Assembly (NCBI GenBank): GCA_958450365.1
Contig: CAUEEP010000925.1
Location: 1,426,001 to 1,490,000 of the forward strand
DNA: 64,000 bases
DNA from: Mesorhabditis belari
Lineage: Eukaryota; Nematoda; Chromadorea; Rhabditida; Rhabditidae
Direction: 5' to 3'
The position numbers were made by a program, and so were the translations under genes. Shown piece after piece: positions 32,270-45,600 of the stretch (the first letter of the stretch is position 1; each line of letters begins with the position of its first letter). The notes under the pieces are model-generated. The model searched no databases. It was not told where the DNA came from and saw only the letters and a program-made list of their open reading frames with translations.

Positions 32270-32830
32270 CCCACGCTATAATAACGATCGGATCGTCGCA
32301 TAGTTTAACTTTAAACGCATTTTTCCGCAACAACGACATCGTATTATGTTATGAGCCCCATTTCACTTTTTGCTTACCTTGAGCGTAGCTGCCAGGGAAT
32401 GTCAGGGGGAAAATTCCTCGGGGAAAGTTAGAATTCCCCTAGATAAATTCCCCTAGATAAATTCCCCTAGATAAATTCCCCGAGCCTAACTGCCAGCTCG
32501 GGGAATGTCAGGGGAAAATTCTCCGGGGAAATTTTGAATTCCCTTAGATGAATTCCCCTAGATAAGTTCCCTTAGATAAATTCCTCGAACGTAGCATACG
32601 GGTTCAGTTTCATCCTTTTTGTACACCCACGATATAGCTAAAGCCGAAGCCGAAAGCATGAAAGGAACTTTGGCAATAAAGAGACATAAAATCGTTCTGT
32701 TCTGTTAAAATCATTCTTTTCTCTGTTTTGCTAAGAAATGGAACAATAAGTGAAACTGTCGTGAACTATGAAAAACGTGGCTTTTTCGTTTTGCTATTGG
32801 ATTGATAAACACACAGAAAAATATTACGGT
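32270..32830. other. Intergenic sequence with a short dispersed repeat
   Basis: Contains repeats of GAATTCCCCTAGATAAATTC and GGGAATGTCAGGGGAAAATT (about 32385-32595). A related block occurs at 43540-43640. A short AGTTTCAGGAAACTTTC array follows at about 32853-32965. No gene. Confidence 0.5.
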
Positions 32831-33184
32831 TGAATTCGAGCCGGTTACCTGAAGGTTTCAGGAAGTTTCAGGAAACTTTCAGGAAACTTCAGGAAGTTTC
32901 AGGAAACTTCAGGAAGTTTCAGGAAACTTTCAGGAAACTTTCAGGAAACTTTCAGGAAGTTCCAGGGAACTATTTCATTTACAGGAATTGTAATCTCATG
33001 ATCTTATTTTGCAACATTTGCTCTTGCTTTCTGATAGATTTTTTTGGTAGTTATTTATAATTTTATTCATTACCTACAAAGAGAATACGGGAAAAATTGT
33101 AGGATGTAAAATTGAGAGGAAAAATTTTAAATCTAAACTATATGTCACAGACGATTATGCATTTTCATTCAAGCTAGTCAGCTC

Positions 33185-33450
33185 GCCAGCTAGCTAGCTA
33201 GCTAGCCAGATAGCCAGATAGCCAGCTAGCCAGATAGCCAGCTAGCCAGATAGCCAGATAGCCAGCTAGCCAGATAGCCAGCTAGCCAGATAGCCAGCTA
33301 GCCAGATAGCCAGCTAGCCAGATAGCCAGCTAGCCAGATAGCCAGCTAGCCAGATAGCCAGATAGCCAGCTAGCCAGATAGCCAGCTAGCCAGATAGCCA
33401 GCTAGCCAGATAGCCAGCTAGCCAGATAGCCAGATAGTCAGCTAGCTAGC
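33185..33450. repeat. AGCTAGCCAGATAGCC array
   Basis: Tandem 8-mers TAGCCAGC and TAGCCAGA, mostly as 16 bp dimers. Lies just 3' of the NT5DC-type gene. Confidence 0.95.
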
Positions 33451-33668
33451 TAAGAATCAGCTAGCCGAAAATGAAGCAGATAATCGGCTGGCAATAAGCG
33501 GAAAAAGTGATTAAAGGTGATTAAATAATACAAATACCAAAAATGGCAGTGCATTTACAAAAATTATAAAAAAAATCTCAAAAAATTCTCAAAAAAACAA
33601 GTTCTATGGCAAGATTTCTTGAAAGAAGATATTTAAGAAATAGATTTCTTGAAATAAGAAATTTCACT

Positions 33669-36600
33669 TCATCCAACTTGACTTGAGTGTTTCCGATTGA
33701 TCTCATCGATCATGTTCTCGGAAACGGTTGGCACGGCGTTTAGGCTTTCGTGTGGGAGAGCCTGAAATTTCAATTTCAACTGAGATTTCAATTTTAACTG
33801 AATTTCAATGCTCGGAAAAGTTTTAAAGCATAGATTTTCAACTTTCAAACAACTTTCCCACAAAACTTTCAAGATTTCCACCTAATTTTCTTTTTCTCTG
33901 TGTTTCTAGAGAGAGAAAACAGATTCTAGAGGTAATTCTAGAGGAAATTCTAGAGGAAATTCTAGAGATCATTCTAGAGATCATTCTAGAGGTAATTCTA
34001 GAGGTAATTCTAGAGATCACTCTAGAGATAATTCTAGAGATAATTCTAGAGATCATTCTAGAGATAATTCTAGAGATAATTCTAGAGATCATTCTAGAGA
34101 TAATTCTAGAGATTTCGTAATGTTCTGCGCTCACAAACGTAATGTTTTACGCTCACAAACAAGGAAACAAAGAAACAAACCAACACTCGCTTTCTGGCAT
34201 ACAACCGAAAGTGCTTGGCATGCCAGAAAGCGAGTGTTTCTTCCTTTCAGCTCCCCTTTCAGCTCTCCTTTCAGCTCTCCCTTCAGCTCTCCTTCCAGCT
34301 TCCCTTTCAGCTCCCCTTTCAGCTCCCCTTTCAGCTCTTCCTTCAGCTCCCCTTTCAGCTCTTCCTTCAGCTCTCCTTTCAGCTCTTCCTTCAGCTCTCC
34401 TTCCAGCTCTCCTTCCACCTCTCCTTTCAGCTCCCCTTTCAGCTCTCCCTTCAGCTCCCCTTTCAGCTCTCCCTTCAGCTCCCCTTTCAGCTCCCCTTTC
34501 AGCTCTCCCTTCAGCTCCCCTTTCAGCTCCCCTTTCAGCTCTCCCTTCAGCTCCCCCTTTCAGCTCTCCCTTCAGCTCCCCTTTCAGCTCCCCTTTCAGC
34601 TCTCCCTTCAGCTCCCCTTTCAGCTCTCCCTTCAGCTCCCCTTTCAGCTCCCCTTTCAGCTCTCCCTTCAGCTCCCCTTTCAGCTCCCCTTTCAGCTCTC
34701 CTTCAGCTCCCCTTTCAGCTCCCCTTCAGCTCTCCCTTCCAGCTCCCCTTTCAGCTCCCCTTTCAGCTCCCCTTCAGCCCCCTTCAGCTCCCTTTCAGCT
34801 CTCCCTTCAGCTCCCCTTTCAGCTCCCCTTCAGCTCTCCTTCAGCTCCCCTTTCAGCTCCCCTTTCAGCTCCCCTTCAGCTCCCTTTCAGCTCTCCCTTC
34901 AGCTCCCCTTCAGCTCCCCTTTCAGCTCTCCCTTCAGCTCCCCTTTCAGCTCCCTTTCAGCCTCCCTTCAGCTCCCTTCAGCTCCCCTTTCAGCTCTCCC
35001 TTCAGCTCCCTTTCAGCTCCCCTTTCAGCTCTCCCTTCAGCTCCCCTTCAGCTCCCCTTTCAGCTCTCCCTTCAGCTCCCCTTTCAGCTCCCCTTTCAGC
35101 TCTCCCTTCAGCTCCCCTTTCAGCTCCCCTTTCAGCTCTCCCTTCAGCTCCCCTTTCAGCTCCCCTTTCAGCTCTCCCTTCAGCTCCCTTTCAGCTCCCC
35201 TTCAGCTCTCCCTTCAGCTCCCTTTCAGCTCCCCTTTCAGCTCTCCCTTCAGCTCCCCTTTCAGCTCCCCTTTCAGCTCTCCCTTCAGCTCCCCTTTCAG
35301 CTCCCCTTTCAGCTCTCCCTTCAGCTCTCCTTTCAGCTCTCCCTTCACTCACATTTCTTCGTGGGAAAAATGAGTGATCCACATCATATTTCAGCAAATT
35401 CGGCAATCGAGAAGTGTAGAAATCGGAGAGTCTAAAAGAAAAGTTTAACAAGTGAAAGGCAACAGTAGAATGTAGCTAAAGAGATCAACCATCGATCATT
35501 CGACGCAGAATTTCACACTGTTTCCGAATCTGCTTTCCTTTTTTTTTTTACCAAATGGCTTTCTATAAAAAATTATACTAGTTTTGAGTTTTAGAATGCC
35601 AATTTGAGCAATACAAAAGAAAAGTTTAGCTAAAAATTGAGAGCTAGTTTCATGTGTAAGCGTTTTAGCCACTATTTTCATCAAGTCACGTTTAAGATCC
35701 ATGAGAAAACCTTTATAAAAGTATCCCTAGCTTTATGAAAGCATCCCGGCTTCAAATTTTCGAATTTTCATTTCCAAAACTTAAAACACGTATATCTTTT
35801 TAAAGAAAAGCATCTTTTTAAAGAAAACCAAAACAGAAAACAGATTCGGAATTAGCATCGGAATCAGCGTCGGAAACAGATTCGGAATTAGCATCGGAAT
35901 CAGCGTCGGAAACAGATTCGGAATTAGCATCGGAATCAGCGTAGGAAACAGATTCGGAATCAGCATCGGAATCAGCGTCGGAAACAGCGTCAGATTCAGA
36001 ATCAGAAATTCTGCGTCAAATGATTTTTGTCTTATCTCATTTGGCCAAATCTGTCTTTCCCCGTTTCTCTCTAGTAAATTCCAAACCAAACCTCATCAAT
36101 CTCCTCGAGAAAAACGTCATATTGTGATAAGTTCGGAACATGGAACCAAATCGTGGATTGAAGATCGCTTTCACGTTTTCTCTAGAATGAAAAAGTTAAA
36201 GAAAAGCTTTGACTCAAAGTTTGAATCAAACTTTGAATCAAACTTTGACTTGTTGGGATTGAAGTCCCCCTTCATTAGGCCATTAGATTTCCCTCAAAAT
36301 TACTTTTTCTGGGATACTTTTTTGCGTAGATCACGAATTTCATAGTGAGCGCTTGGGAAAATGAGTTTTAGGCCGACTTTCGGTGACCGGAAGTTGCCGC
36401 CACTATATTGGAGTCCACTCCAGGCTTGTCTAAAGAGAGCCCATCTATTATGCTCGAAATCTAGCTCAAAATCTAGCTCAAAATATTATGTGACATCCAG
36501 AACGTACGAAACATCAATTTGATTTGAAAAAGAGTTTCGTTTAGCAAAGATTCGGGGCCTCAAGGCGATCGCAGTTTACAAAACTTTTAAAACGTTTTCT

Positions 36601-39600
36601 AAAAAGTTTTTCTAAACTATACTTTTTCTAAAACCACTTTTTCTGGGATACTTTTTTGCGTAGATCACGAATTTCATAGTGAGCGCTTGAGAAAATGCGT
36701 TTTAGGCCGACTTTCGGTGACTGGAAGTTGCCGCCACTACACTGGACTCCACTCCGGGCTTGTCTAAAGTCTTTGTCTAGAGCACATCTAAGGCATCGGA
36801 GGATTTTTCTTTTTTCCAACATTCGAGAACACTTTCTTTTGGCTTAATTGAGTGTCCAGAACATGAAAAAAGCTCTTAAAAAAGCTCGTAGATCTTAAAA
36901 AGTCAAACTGAGAGACCAAATGGATGTTTCTGGATGGACAAATTTCTAGAAAGGCGAAATTTCTCGAAATTTTCAACTTTTCTACTCAAATTTAATTCGC
37001 ATTGCACTTGGAACTCTAAATTAACTCCAGAAAAGGTCTTTTTGGATAGGAAAAGGCTTATTAAGTTCCTTTTTGAGCCCTTCTTCTTCTTAAAGTGAAA
37101 TACACTATGAACGTCAAGCCGAACGAACGTCAGGCCTCTAAAAGTCAGTCTAAGTCACCGAAAGTCCGTTTAAAACGCATTTTCCCAAGCTCTCACTATG
37201 AAATTCGTGCTCTACGCAAAAAAATACCCCAGAAAAAGTGGTTTTAGAAAAACTATAGTGCTCCCAACCTCACTATAGTCCCTCCCGGGGGCACTAGTCC
37301 CTCCCGGGGCACTAGTCCCTCCCGGGGGCACTAGTCCCTCCCGGGGGCACTAGTCCCTCCCGGGGGCACTAGTTCCTCCTGGGGCACTATAGTCCCTCCA
37401 GGGGGCACTATAGTCCCTCCAGGGGGCACTATAGTCCCTCCAGGGGGCACTATAGTCCCTCCAGGGGGCACTATAGTCCCTCCAGGGGGCACTATAGTCC
37501 CTCCAGGGGGCACTATAGTCCCTTCCGGGGCACTATAGTCCCTCCAGGGGCACTATAGTCCCTTCCGGGGCACTAGCCCCTCCAGGGGGCACTAGTTCCT
37601 CCTGGGGCACTATAGTCCCTCCAGGGGGCACTATAGTCCCTCCCGGGGCACTATAGTCCCTCCAGGGGGCACTATAGTCCCTTCCGGGGCACTATAGTCC
37701 CTTCCGGGGCACTATAGTCCCTCCAGGGGCACTATAGTCCCTTCCGGGGCACTGTTCCCTCCAGGGGCACTAGTTCCTCCCGGGGGCACTAGTCCCTCCC
37801 GGGGGCACTAGTCCCTTCCCGGGCACTATAGTGCAGAAAATCGGATGTACACAACTGTGCAGTGATCGAATCGGACAATACTCTTTTTCAATTCAAAACC
37901 GACCGCAGTTTCCTTCTCTCTTCGGCCCATTCATTGATGATCTGCCCGCACTCGGCATTTCTCCGACCGTCCACTTGAAAGTTCGCGATGAGATTTGTCA
38001 ACGTTTCAAGCCATTGAATTGAGCGTCTGAATTGAATAAAATTTATCAAAATGCTTCAAAAATGCTTAAAAAGTGCCTAAATTCTGCTTAAATTCTGCTT
38101 AAATTCTGCATAAACGCGCTCACTCTTTCTGCAAATAAAAACATGAAAACATGAAAACTTTCTGCACAAACGCACATGGGTGTCTAGATTAGGGTTGGCT
38201 GGATTACGGTATTCAGTCTAGATTAGGATTTTCAGTTAAGATGAGCTGGATTACGGTATTCAGTCTAGATTAGGGCATTCAGCGAATTTGACTGAATGAC
38301 GAACTCTTTTTCGGCTGAATACCTCAATTTCAGCGCATTTAACGCAAAAGTTTTAGAATTTTCTGTAAAAGTATTCGTTTTACCCTTTTCAATTCTAGCT
38401 TTTGACCCAAATACAGTTCAAAGCCTCACCTGTACTCATCGGTATTTTGTGCACGGATCTCTCGGGCCAACTCGGGCACAATTGCTGCCGTATGCCAGCC
38501 TAGTCTAAAATGAAAAAAACATTCATTTAAGCAAAACTTCTCAAATTTTTCCAATTTGAAGCCAATCTTTGTAAAAATTTACTCTTATTTATCTTATTTA
38601 TAGCCAATTTTAATTGAATAAGAGAACAAAGAACAAAGAGAAGAAGTTCCGATTGACGTCGCAGTCCAATTGACGTAGCCGCCATTTGGAGGTAGTCGAT
38701 GGGAGCGCCGCGTCGTCGTTTCTTTTTTATTTTCAAATCATTTGTTTTTTTTTCAGATTAACAAAGAGAATAAGTTTCGATTGACGTCGCGTTCCGATTG
38801 ACGTCGCGTTCCGATTGACGTCGCGTTCCGATTGACGTCGCGTTCCGATTGACGTCGCGTTCCGATTGACGTCGCGTTCCGATTGACGTCGCGTTCCGAT
38901 TGACGTCGCGTTCCGATTGACGTCGCGTTCCGATTGACGTCGCGTTCCGATTGACGTCGCGTTCCGATTGACGTCGCGTTCCGATTGACGTCGCGTTCCG
39001 ATTGACGTCGCCGCCATTTGGAGGTAGTCGATGGGAGCGCCGCGTCGTCGTTTCTTTTTTATTTTCAAATCATTTGTTTTTTTTCAGATTAACAAAGAGA
39101 ATAAGTTTCAATTGACGTCGCAGTCCAATTGACGTCGCGTTCCGATTGACGTCGCCGCCATTTGGAGGTAGTCGATGGGAGCGCCTCGTCCTTACTCGCC
39201 GCCTCGTCCTTACTCGCCGCCTCGTCCTTACTCGCCGCCTCGTCCTTACTCGCCGCCTCGTCCTTACTCGCCGCCTCGTCCTTACTCGCCGCCTCGTCCT
39301 TACTCGCCGCCTCGTCCTTACTCGCCGCCTCGTCCTTACTCGCCGCCTCGTCCTTACTCGCCGCCTCGTCCTTACTCGCCGCCTCGTCCTTACTCGCCGC
39401 CTCGTCCTTACTCGCCGCCTCGTATTACTATCAGTTTCATCTTCTCCCGGTCCTCTTCTCCCCCCTCTGACGCCTCTTTGCTCTTTGAATGTGCTCGTTG
39501 TATGGACTGCTCCGCCTCCTCTCGTGCTCACCGCCATCTCATCATTGCCCGCACTCCGTCCACCTCCTCCTATCGCTATCTGTTGTCCTTGATTCCTTTT

Positions 39601-42600
39601 CTTCTTCGCTTTCTTCTTCGCTTTCTTCTCTTTCGCTCTCGTAATTTCTTCAATGCTTCGATCAATTGAAACACGTTTTATTTTGTAGAGGAGATTTACA
39701 ACTTTCAAATCGTTTATAACATTCATCAATATCAGGTTTCTATCGTTGGAAATTTGAAATTGAATTTGTTGAATTTGAATGTTGAATTTGAATGTTGAAT
39801 TTGAATGTTGAAATATGAAAATGTTGAAATCCGGATTTTTTTTCTTATGCATGTACCTAATAGCAATTTTGTCAGGTCATTTTCTCTCTCTCTCTTTTCT
39901 CTCTCTCTCTTTCTCTCTCTCTCTCTCCAACAAACCTCAACATTGGATCGGCCAAATCAGTGTAGATGTGATCGCCGAAATACAAAACTCCTTTGCCGGT
40001 TAGACTCGCTTTTGAAGCGAATTCGCCAATGTTTCCCTGAAATTTGTTTTTTAAATGAAAAAGCTTCTATTAAACCCCGGCATAGACTTTTCCGGGCTCC
40101 AGCTCTTGAACTTTTTCATAGTGAAGATTGCCGGTTGTCTCGTTGAAAAGACGAAATGGGGTTTTGCCCTGGAAAGAGTTCAAAGTTGAAAGTTGAAAAC
40201 TAGAGTTGAAAGTTGACTTCGAATTTTCGAAGAATTCTAGTTCTAGAATAGTTCTAGCAAGTTCTAGAAAGAATTCTAGCTCTAGAATTTTCAACGTTTT
40301 CATTTTTCGATAGTTAACGATAGATTTGTTTCAAAAAAATCGAGTTTTCGCAAAAAAGGTTTATCAGATTTATGCATTGACGCTATGCATATGATATTAT
40401 GCTGTAGTTTTTATGATGAAACTGTGGAATTTGTAAATCTTTAGTCAAAGCCAAAGCCTGCCAAAAACCTGAAAGAAATCGGGTTTCCGAGCCTGCACGA
40501 CGACATGAGTGAAGAGCTCTCGCCAATCCGGTCCCAACATGTACGTCATCCCGGCATTCCTGAATGAGTGATTTGGTTGATTGATTGGGTTGATTGATGA
40601 CTTGATTTTACCGGCTTTTCTCTAATACCCCGGCGAGCCGAGTTGATGCCTATTTTACGGTTTCCAATCTTTCGCAGAAGCTCAACACTCTAATCTCCCA
40701 CTAGATCTCATCGTCAGCGACATTTTCCGACCCCACATCGATTTAAAGCGGTTCTCGAGATTTCAAGGAATTTAGGCGAAGCTTAGGGTGCACTACTATT
40801 AGAGAGAATACGGTATTTCAAATTTATTTCTTACTAAAGTCTTGCTAAGGCTTACTAAGGCTTAACTAAGCCTTACTAAAGTCTTACTAAGGCTTACTAA
40901 GGCTTAACTAAGCCTTACTAAAGTCTTGCTAAGGCTTACTAAGGCTTGCTAAGGCTTACTAAAGCCTTACTAAGGCTTACTAAGTCTTGCTAAGGCTTAC
41001 TAAAGCCCTACCAAAGGCCCTACTAAAGCCTTACTAAAGCTAAATCCCTCTTTAAACCATACATAAAGGTGAATGGACTATTGGTGATCATAAATAGATG
41101 TTTGCCGCTTTTGTGCAACCGTTGCAGGTACTCGGAGAGGCCCGGATTCTTGTGAACGTATCTGCAAATCGAATTTTTTTGAAAGAAAGCCCTTTTTTCT
41201 AAACTTCTCCATATTGCTCAGCACACTCTTGTACATTTCGCCGGTGACGTGCACCTGTTTGACGCATTCCTAAAGGGATTCTGGATTCTTAATGCACTGA
41301 CCTTTTTTTAGAGTCACTCTGCCTGCCCAGAAAATAGCTGTTTACATTTTTTTTGAATAAAAAGCACTCGAATTCCTTTAGCACTCCAATTTCTGTCAAA
41401 TTTTAAACGTTTTTTTGAACTTTTGACTAGAAAACGTTAGAAAACGTTAGAAAACTGTTGAAAATCAGAAATCAAAGTTTTTCAGAGGATTAGATGAGAC
41501 ATCAAAGTGTTTCAGATGATCAGAGCAAACGTCAAAGTGTTTTGGATGATCAGTTCAGACATCAAAGTGTTTCAGACAATCAGATCAGACATCAAAGTGT
41601 TTTAGACGATCAGCTTAGACATCAAAGTGTTTCAGACGATTAGATCAGACATCAAAGTGTTTCAGATGATCAGAGCAAACATCAAAGTGTTTTGGATGAT
41701 CAGGTCAGACATCAAAGTGTTTTGGATGATCAGGTCAGACATCAAAGTGTTTCAGACGATCAGCTTAGACATCAAAGTGTTTCAGACTATCAGCTTAGAC
41801 ATCAAAGTGTTTCAGACGATCAGCTTAGACATCAAAGTGTTTCAGACGATTAGATCAGACATCAAAGTGTTTCAGACTATCAGCTTAGACATCAAAGTGT
41901 TTCAGACGATCAGCTTAGACATCAAAGTGTTTCAGACTATCAGCTTAGACATCAAAGTGTTTCAGACGATCAGCTTAGACATCAAAGTGTTTCAGACGAT
42001 TAGATCAGACATCAAAGTGTTTCAGACTATCAGCTTAGACATCAAAGTGTTTCAGACGATCAGCTTAGACATCAAAGTGTTTCAGACTATCAGCTTAGAC
42101 ATCAAAGTGTTTCAGACGATCAGCTTAGACATCAAAGTGTTTCAGACTATCAGCTTAGACATCAAAGTGTTTCAGACGATCAGCTTAGACATCAAAGTGT
42201 TTCAGACTATCAGCTTAGACATCAAAGTGTTTCAGACGATCAGCTTAGACATCAAAGTGTTTCAGACGATTAGATCAGACATCAAAGTGTTTCAGACTAT
42301 CAGCTTAGACATCAAAGTGTTTCAGACGATCAGCTTAGACATCAAAGTGTTTCAGACTATCAGCTTAGACATCAAAGTGTTTCAGACGATCAGCTTAGAC
42401 ATCAAAGTGTTTCAGACTATCAGCTTAGACATCAAAGTGTTTCAGACGATCAGCTTAGACATCAAAGTGTTTCAGACTATCAGCTTAGACATCAAAGTGT
42501 TTCAGACGATCAGCTTAGACATCAAAGTGTTTCAGACTATCAGCTTAGACATCAAAGTGTTTCAGACGATCAGCTTAGACATCAAAGTGTTTCAGACTAT

Positions 42601-45600
42601 CAGCTTAGACATCAAAGTGTTTCAGACGATCAGCTTAGACATCAAAGTGTTTCAGACTATCAGCTTAGACATCAAAGTGTTTCAGACGATCAGCTTAGAC
42701 ATCAAAGTGTTTCAGACTATCAGCTTAGACATCAAAGTGTTTCAGACGATCAGCTTAGACATCAAAGTGTTTCAGACGATTAGATCAGACATCAAAGTGT
42801 TTCAGACGATTAGATCAGACATCAAAGTGTTTCAGACGATTAGATCAGACATCAAAGTGTTTCAGACGATCAGCTTAGACATCAAAGTGTTTCAGACGAT
42901 CAGCTTAGACATCAAAGTGTTTCAGACGATCAGCTTAGACATCAAAGTGTTTCAGACGATTAGATGAGACATCAAAGTGTTTCAGACGATTAGATCAGAC
43001 ATCAAAGTGTTTCAGACGATTAGATGAGACATCAAAGTGTTTCAGACGATTAGATCAGACATCAAAGTGTTTCAGACGATTAGATCAGACATCAAAGTGT
43101 TTCAGACGATCAGATCAGACGTCAAAGTGTTTTTGAGCCCATCCAGGCATTTCAGAAAGTTAATGTTTACTTTTGTTAAGCTCAAAATGACAAATACATC
43201 TTTCCAAAATGATCAAGAATGATTTTTGAGAAAGAGTGATTAAGTTTTAGTGTTATTTTTCCAAAAAAACACGAACCGCTATATCTTGGTAGAGACTGTT
43301 TGGGTCAAAGTGAATCTTGTGATCGTCAAAGTATTGAACTGTTGTCAAAACGAGACCGAAGAAGGGTAAACTGAAAGAAAACGATTTGATAGAAATCAAA
43401 GAAAAACCCCACATCATTTCGACTTTCTATTTATTGTCGTTTGTAGAACTAGAAAGAGCTATTTATAGCTATTTATAGCTATTTATAGCTATTTATAGCT
43501 ATTTATAGTCTCCTCCTATGAGACAAGCCCTGGAAAAATGCGCCCTTGAGCATAGCTGCCAGCTCGGCGAATGTTAGGGGAAAAATTCCCTAGAGGAATT
43601 TAGAATTCCCTTAGATAAATTCCCGGGGGGAATTTAGAATTCACCTACCGTAAATACTTTAATAGTATCCCACTCCCATAATGACGGTGCGGAGTGTTGC
43701 GTAGTCTAGCTTTGAACGAGTTTTTCTCGACACTGGTTTATGCTACAATGCGCGCTTTGGTATCAAAAAATAGCTGAGATTCAGGGCTATTTTTTGATGC
43801 CAAAGCGGAGCGCTTTGAAAGTACGGGCGCTTTGAAAAGAAATGAAATACTAAAAAACACTACACGACTTTTGCGACTACGCGACTGTACGAGGGGGTAC
43901 TATTATAGTATTTACGGTAAGATGATTCTGTAAATGAATTCTAGTGCTACTAGATTAGAAGTTTAGAAGAGTACTAAGTACGTTTAGAAGAGTACTAAGT
44001 ACGTTTAGAAGAGTACTAAGTACGTTTAGAAGAGTACTAAGTACTCTTCTAAACTTCTAACCACTCACCTAAACAAATCCATCAATTGTGGTAGCCCTCG
44101 TCCCCTATCATCGGGTAGAGTGATCCCACCGTACAGTGAATAAATCTCCGCATCATCTAACGCTCGTTTCCCACGATAGGCAGTGCCTGAAATGAGGATT
44201 TTGCGAATTTTGTAGAAAATAAAGAATAAGAGAAGAACTTATTGGTTTTCCAATCACTTTTAAATTCAAATTCACTAGGAAATATCAATTTCACTGGAAA
44301 AAAAGTACCAAAAAGTACCAAAAAGTACCCAAAAAGTACCCAAAGAATACCAAAGAATACCAAAAAGTACCAAAAAGTACCAAAAAGTACCGAAAAAGTA
44401 CCAAAAAGTACCCAAAGAATACCAAAAAGTACCCAAAAAGTACCAAAAAGTACCAAAAAGTACCCAAAAAGTACCAAAAGTACCCACAAAGTACTAAAAA
44501 GTACCAAAAAGTACCCAAAGAATACCAAAAAGTACCAAAAAGTACCGAAAAGTACCCAAAAAGTACCAAAAAGTACCCAAAAAATACCAAAAAGTACCAA
44601 AAGTACCCACAAAGTACCAAAAAGTACCAAAAAGTACCAAGAAGTACCAAAAAGGACCCAAAAAATACCAAAAAGTACCAAAAAGTACCAAAAAGTACCA
44701 AAAAGTACCCAAAAAGTACCAAAAGTACCCACAAAGTACTAAAAAGAACCCAAAAAGTACCAAAAAGTACCAAAAAGTACCCAAAAGTACCAAAAAGTAC
44801 CCAAAGAACACCAAAAAGTACCAAAAAGTACCCAAAGAATACAAAAAAGTACCAAAAAGTACCAAAAAGTACCCAAAAAGTACCAAAAGTACCCACAAAG
44901 TACCCACAAAGTACCAAAAAGTACCAAAAAGTTCCCACAAAGTACCCAAAAAGTACCCAAAAGTACCAAAAAAACACCATAATTACCGTTTTTCAGCTTA
45001 AGAATACGATTTTAGCATTTATTTTTTCAAATTGTTTAGTGACTTAATTTTAGCCAGCAAGCATTAAAGAAGCCGGCAAGCGTCAAAGAATTGGGATTAG
45101 AAAGCATCAAAGAAGTCACAAAGATACTCAAGAATCACCAGAGGACTCGGGCACACCTTCACACTTCAGCACTCTTCGACAGCATCGTCCTCTCGGCACT
45201 CTGCCACGGGACAGAGATCTGGGCCACGACACAGACCACAGAGCCCTGAGAACAACGCATCCTTGAAAGGAACCTCCTCGGGTACAATAGGAAGCAGCTC
45301 GACCAAGCCGCAGCTCGACCAAGCCGCAGCTCGACCAAGCCGCAGCTCGACCAAGCCGCAGCTCGACCAAGCCGCAGCTCGACCAAGCCGCAGCTCGACC
45401 AAGCCGCAGCTCGACCAAGCCGCAGCTCGACCAAGCCGCAGCTCGACCAAGCCGCAGCTCGACCAAGCCGCAGCTCGACCAAGCCGCAGCTCGACCAAGC
45501 CGCAGCTCGACCAAGCCGCAGCTCGACCAAGCCGCAGCTCGACCAAGCCGCAGCTCGACCAAGCCGCAGCTCGACCAAGCCGCAGCTCGACCAAGCCGCA

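Noticed and set aside
31355..32303. Matching 108-109 codon ORFs on opposite strands
   Set aside because: Mirror images created by the foldback arms; no splice sites or known domain.
29354..33668. mtm-9 as part of the same operon as the NT5DC-type gene
   Set aside because: The gap is over 4 kb, far above usual nematode operon spacing, although foldback insertions could have enlarged it.
34120..35435. Three plus-strand frames of over 400 codons
   Set aside because: All lie in the CAGCTCCCCTTT repeat, which has no stop in any frame on that strand, and are antisense to the NT5DC-type intron.
37831..38022. Plus-strand ORF of 63 codons
   Set aside because: Antisense of exon 37904-38026, which matches NT5DC proteins on minus.
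41627..42967. 446-codon plus-strand ORF
   Set aside because: It is the 30 bp repeat read in a stop-free frame, with no splice or start context.
41485..43125. CRISPR-like regular repeat
   Set aside because: Units abut with no unique spacers and the genome is eukaryotic.
44157..44980. Phe/Gly/Tyr-rich and Lys/Ser-rich ORFs on both strands
   Set aside because: Readings of the AAAAAGTACC satellite. Only 44069-44186 in that area is a real exon.
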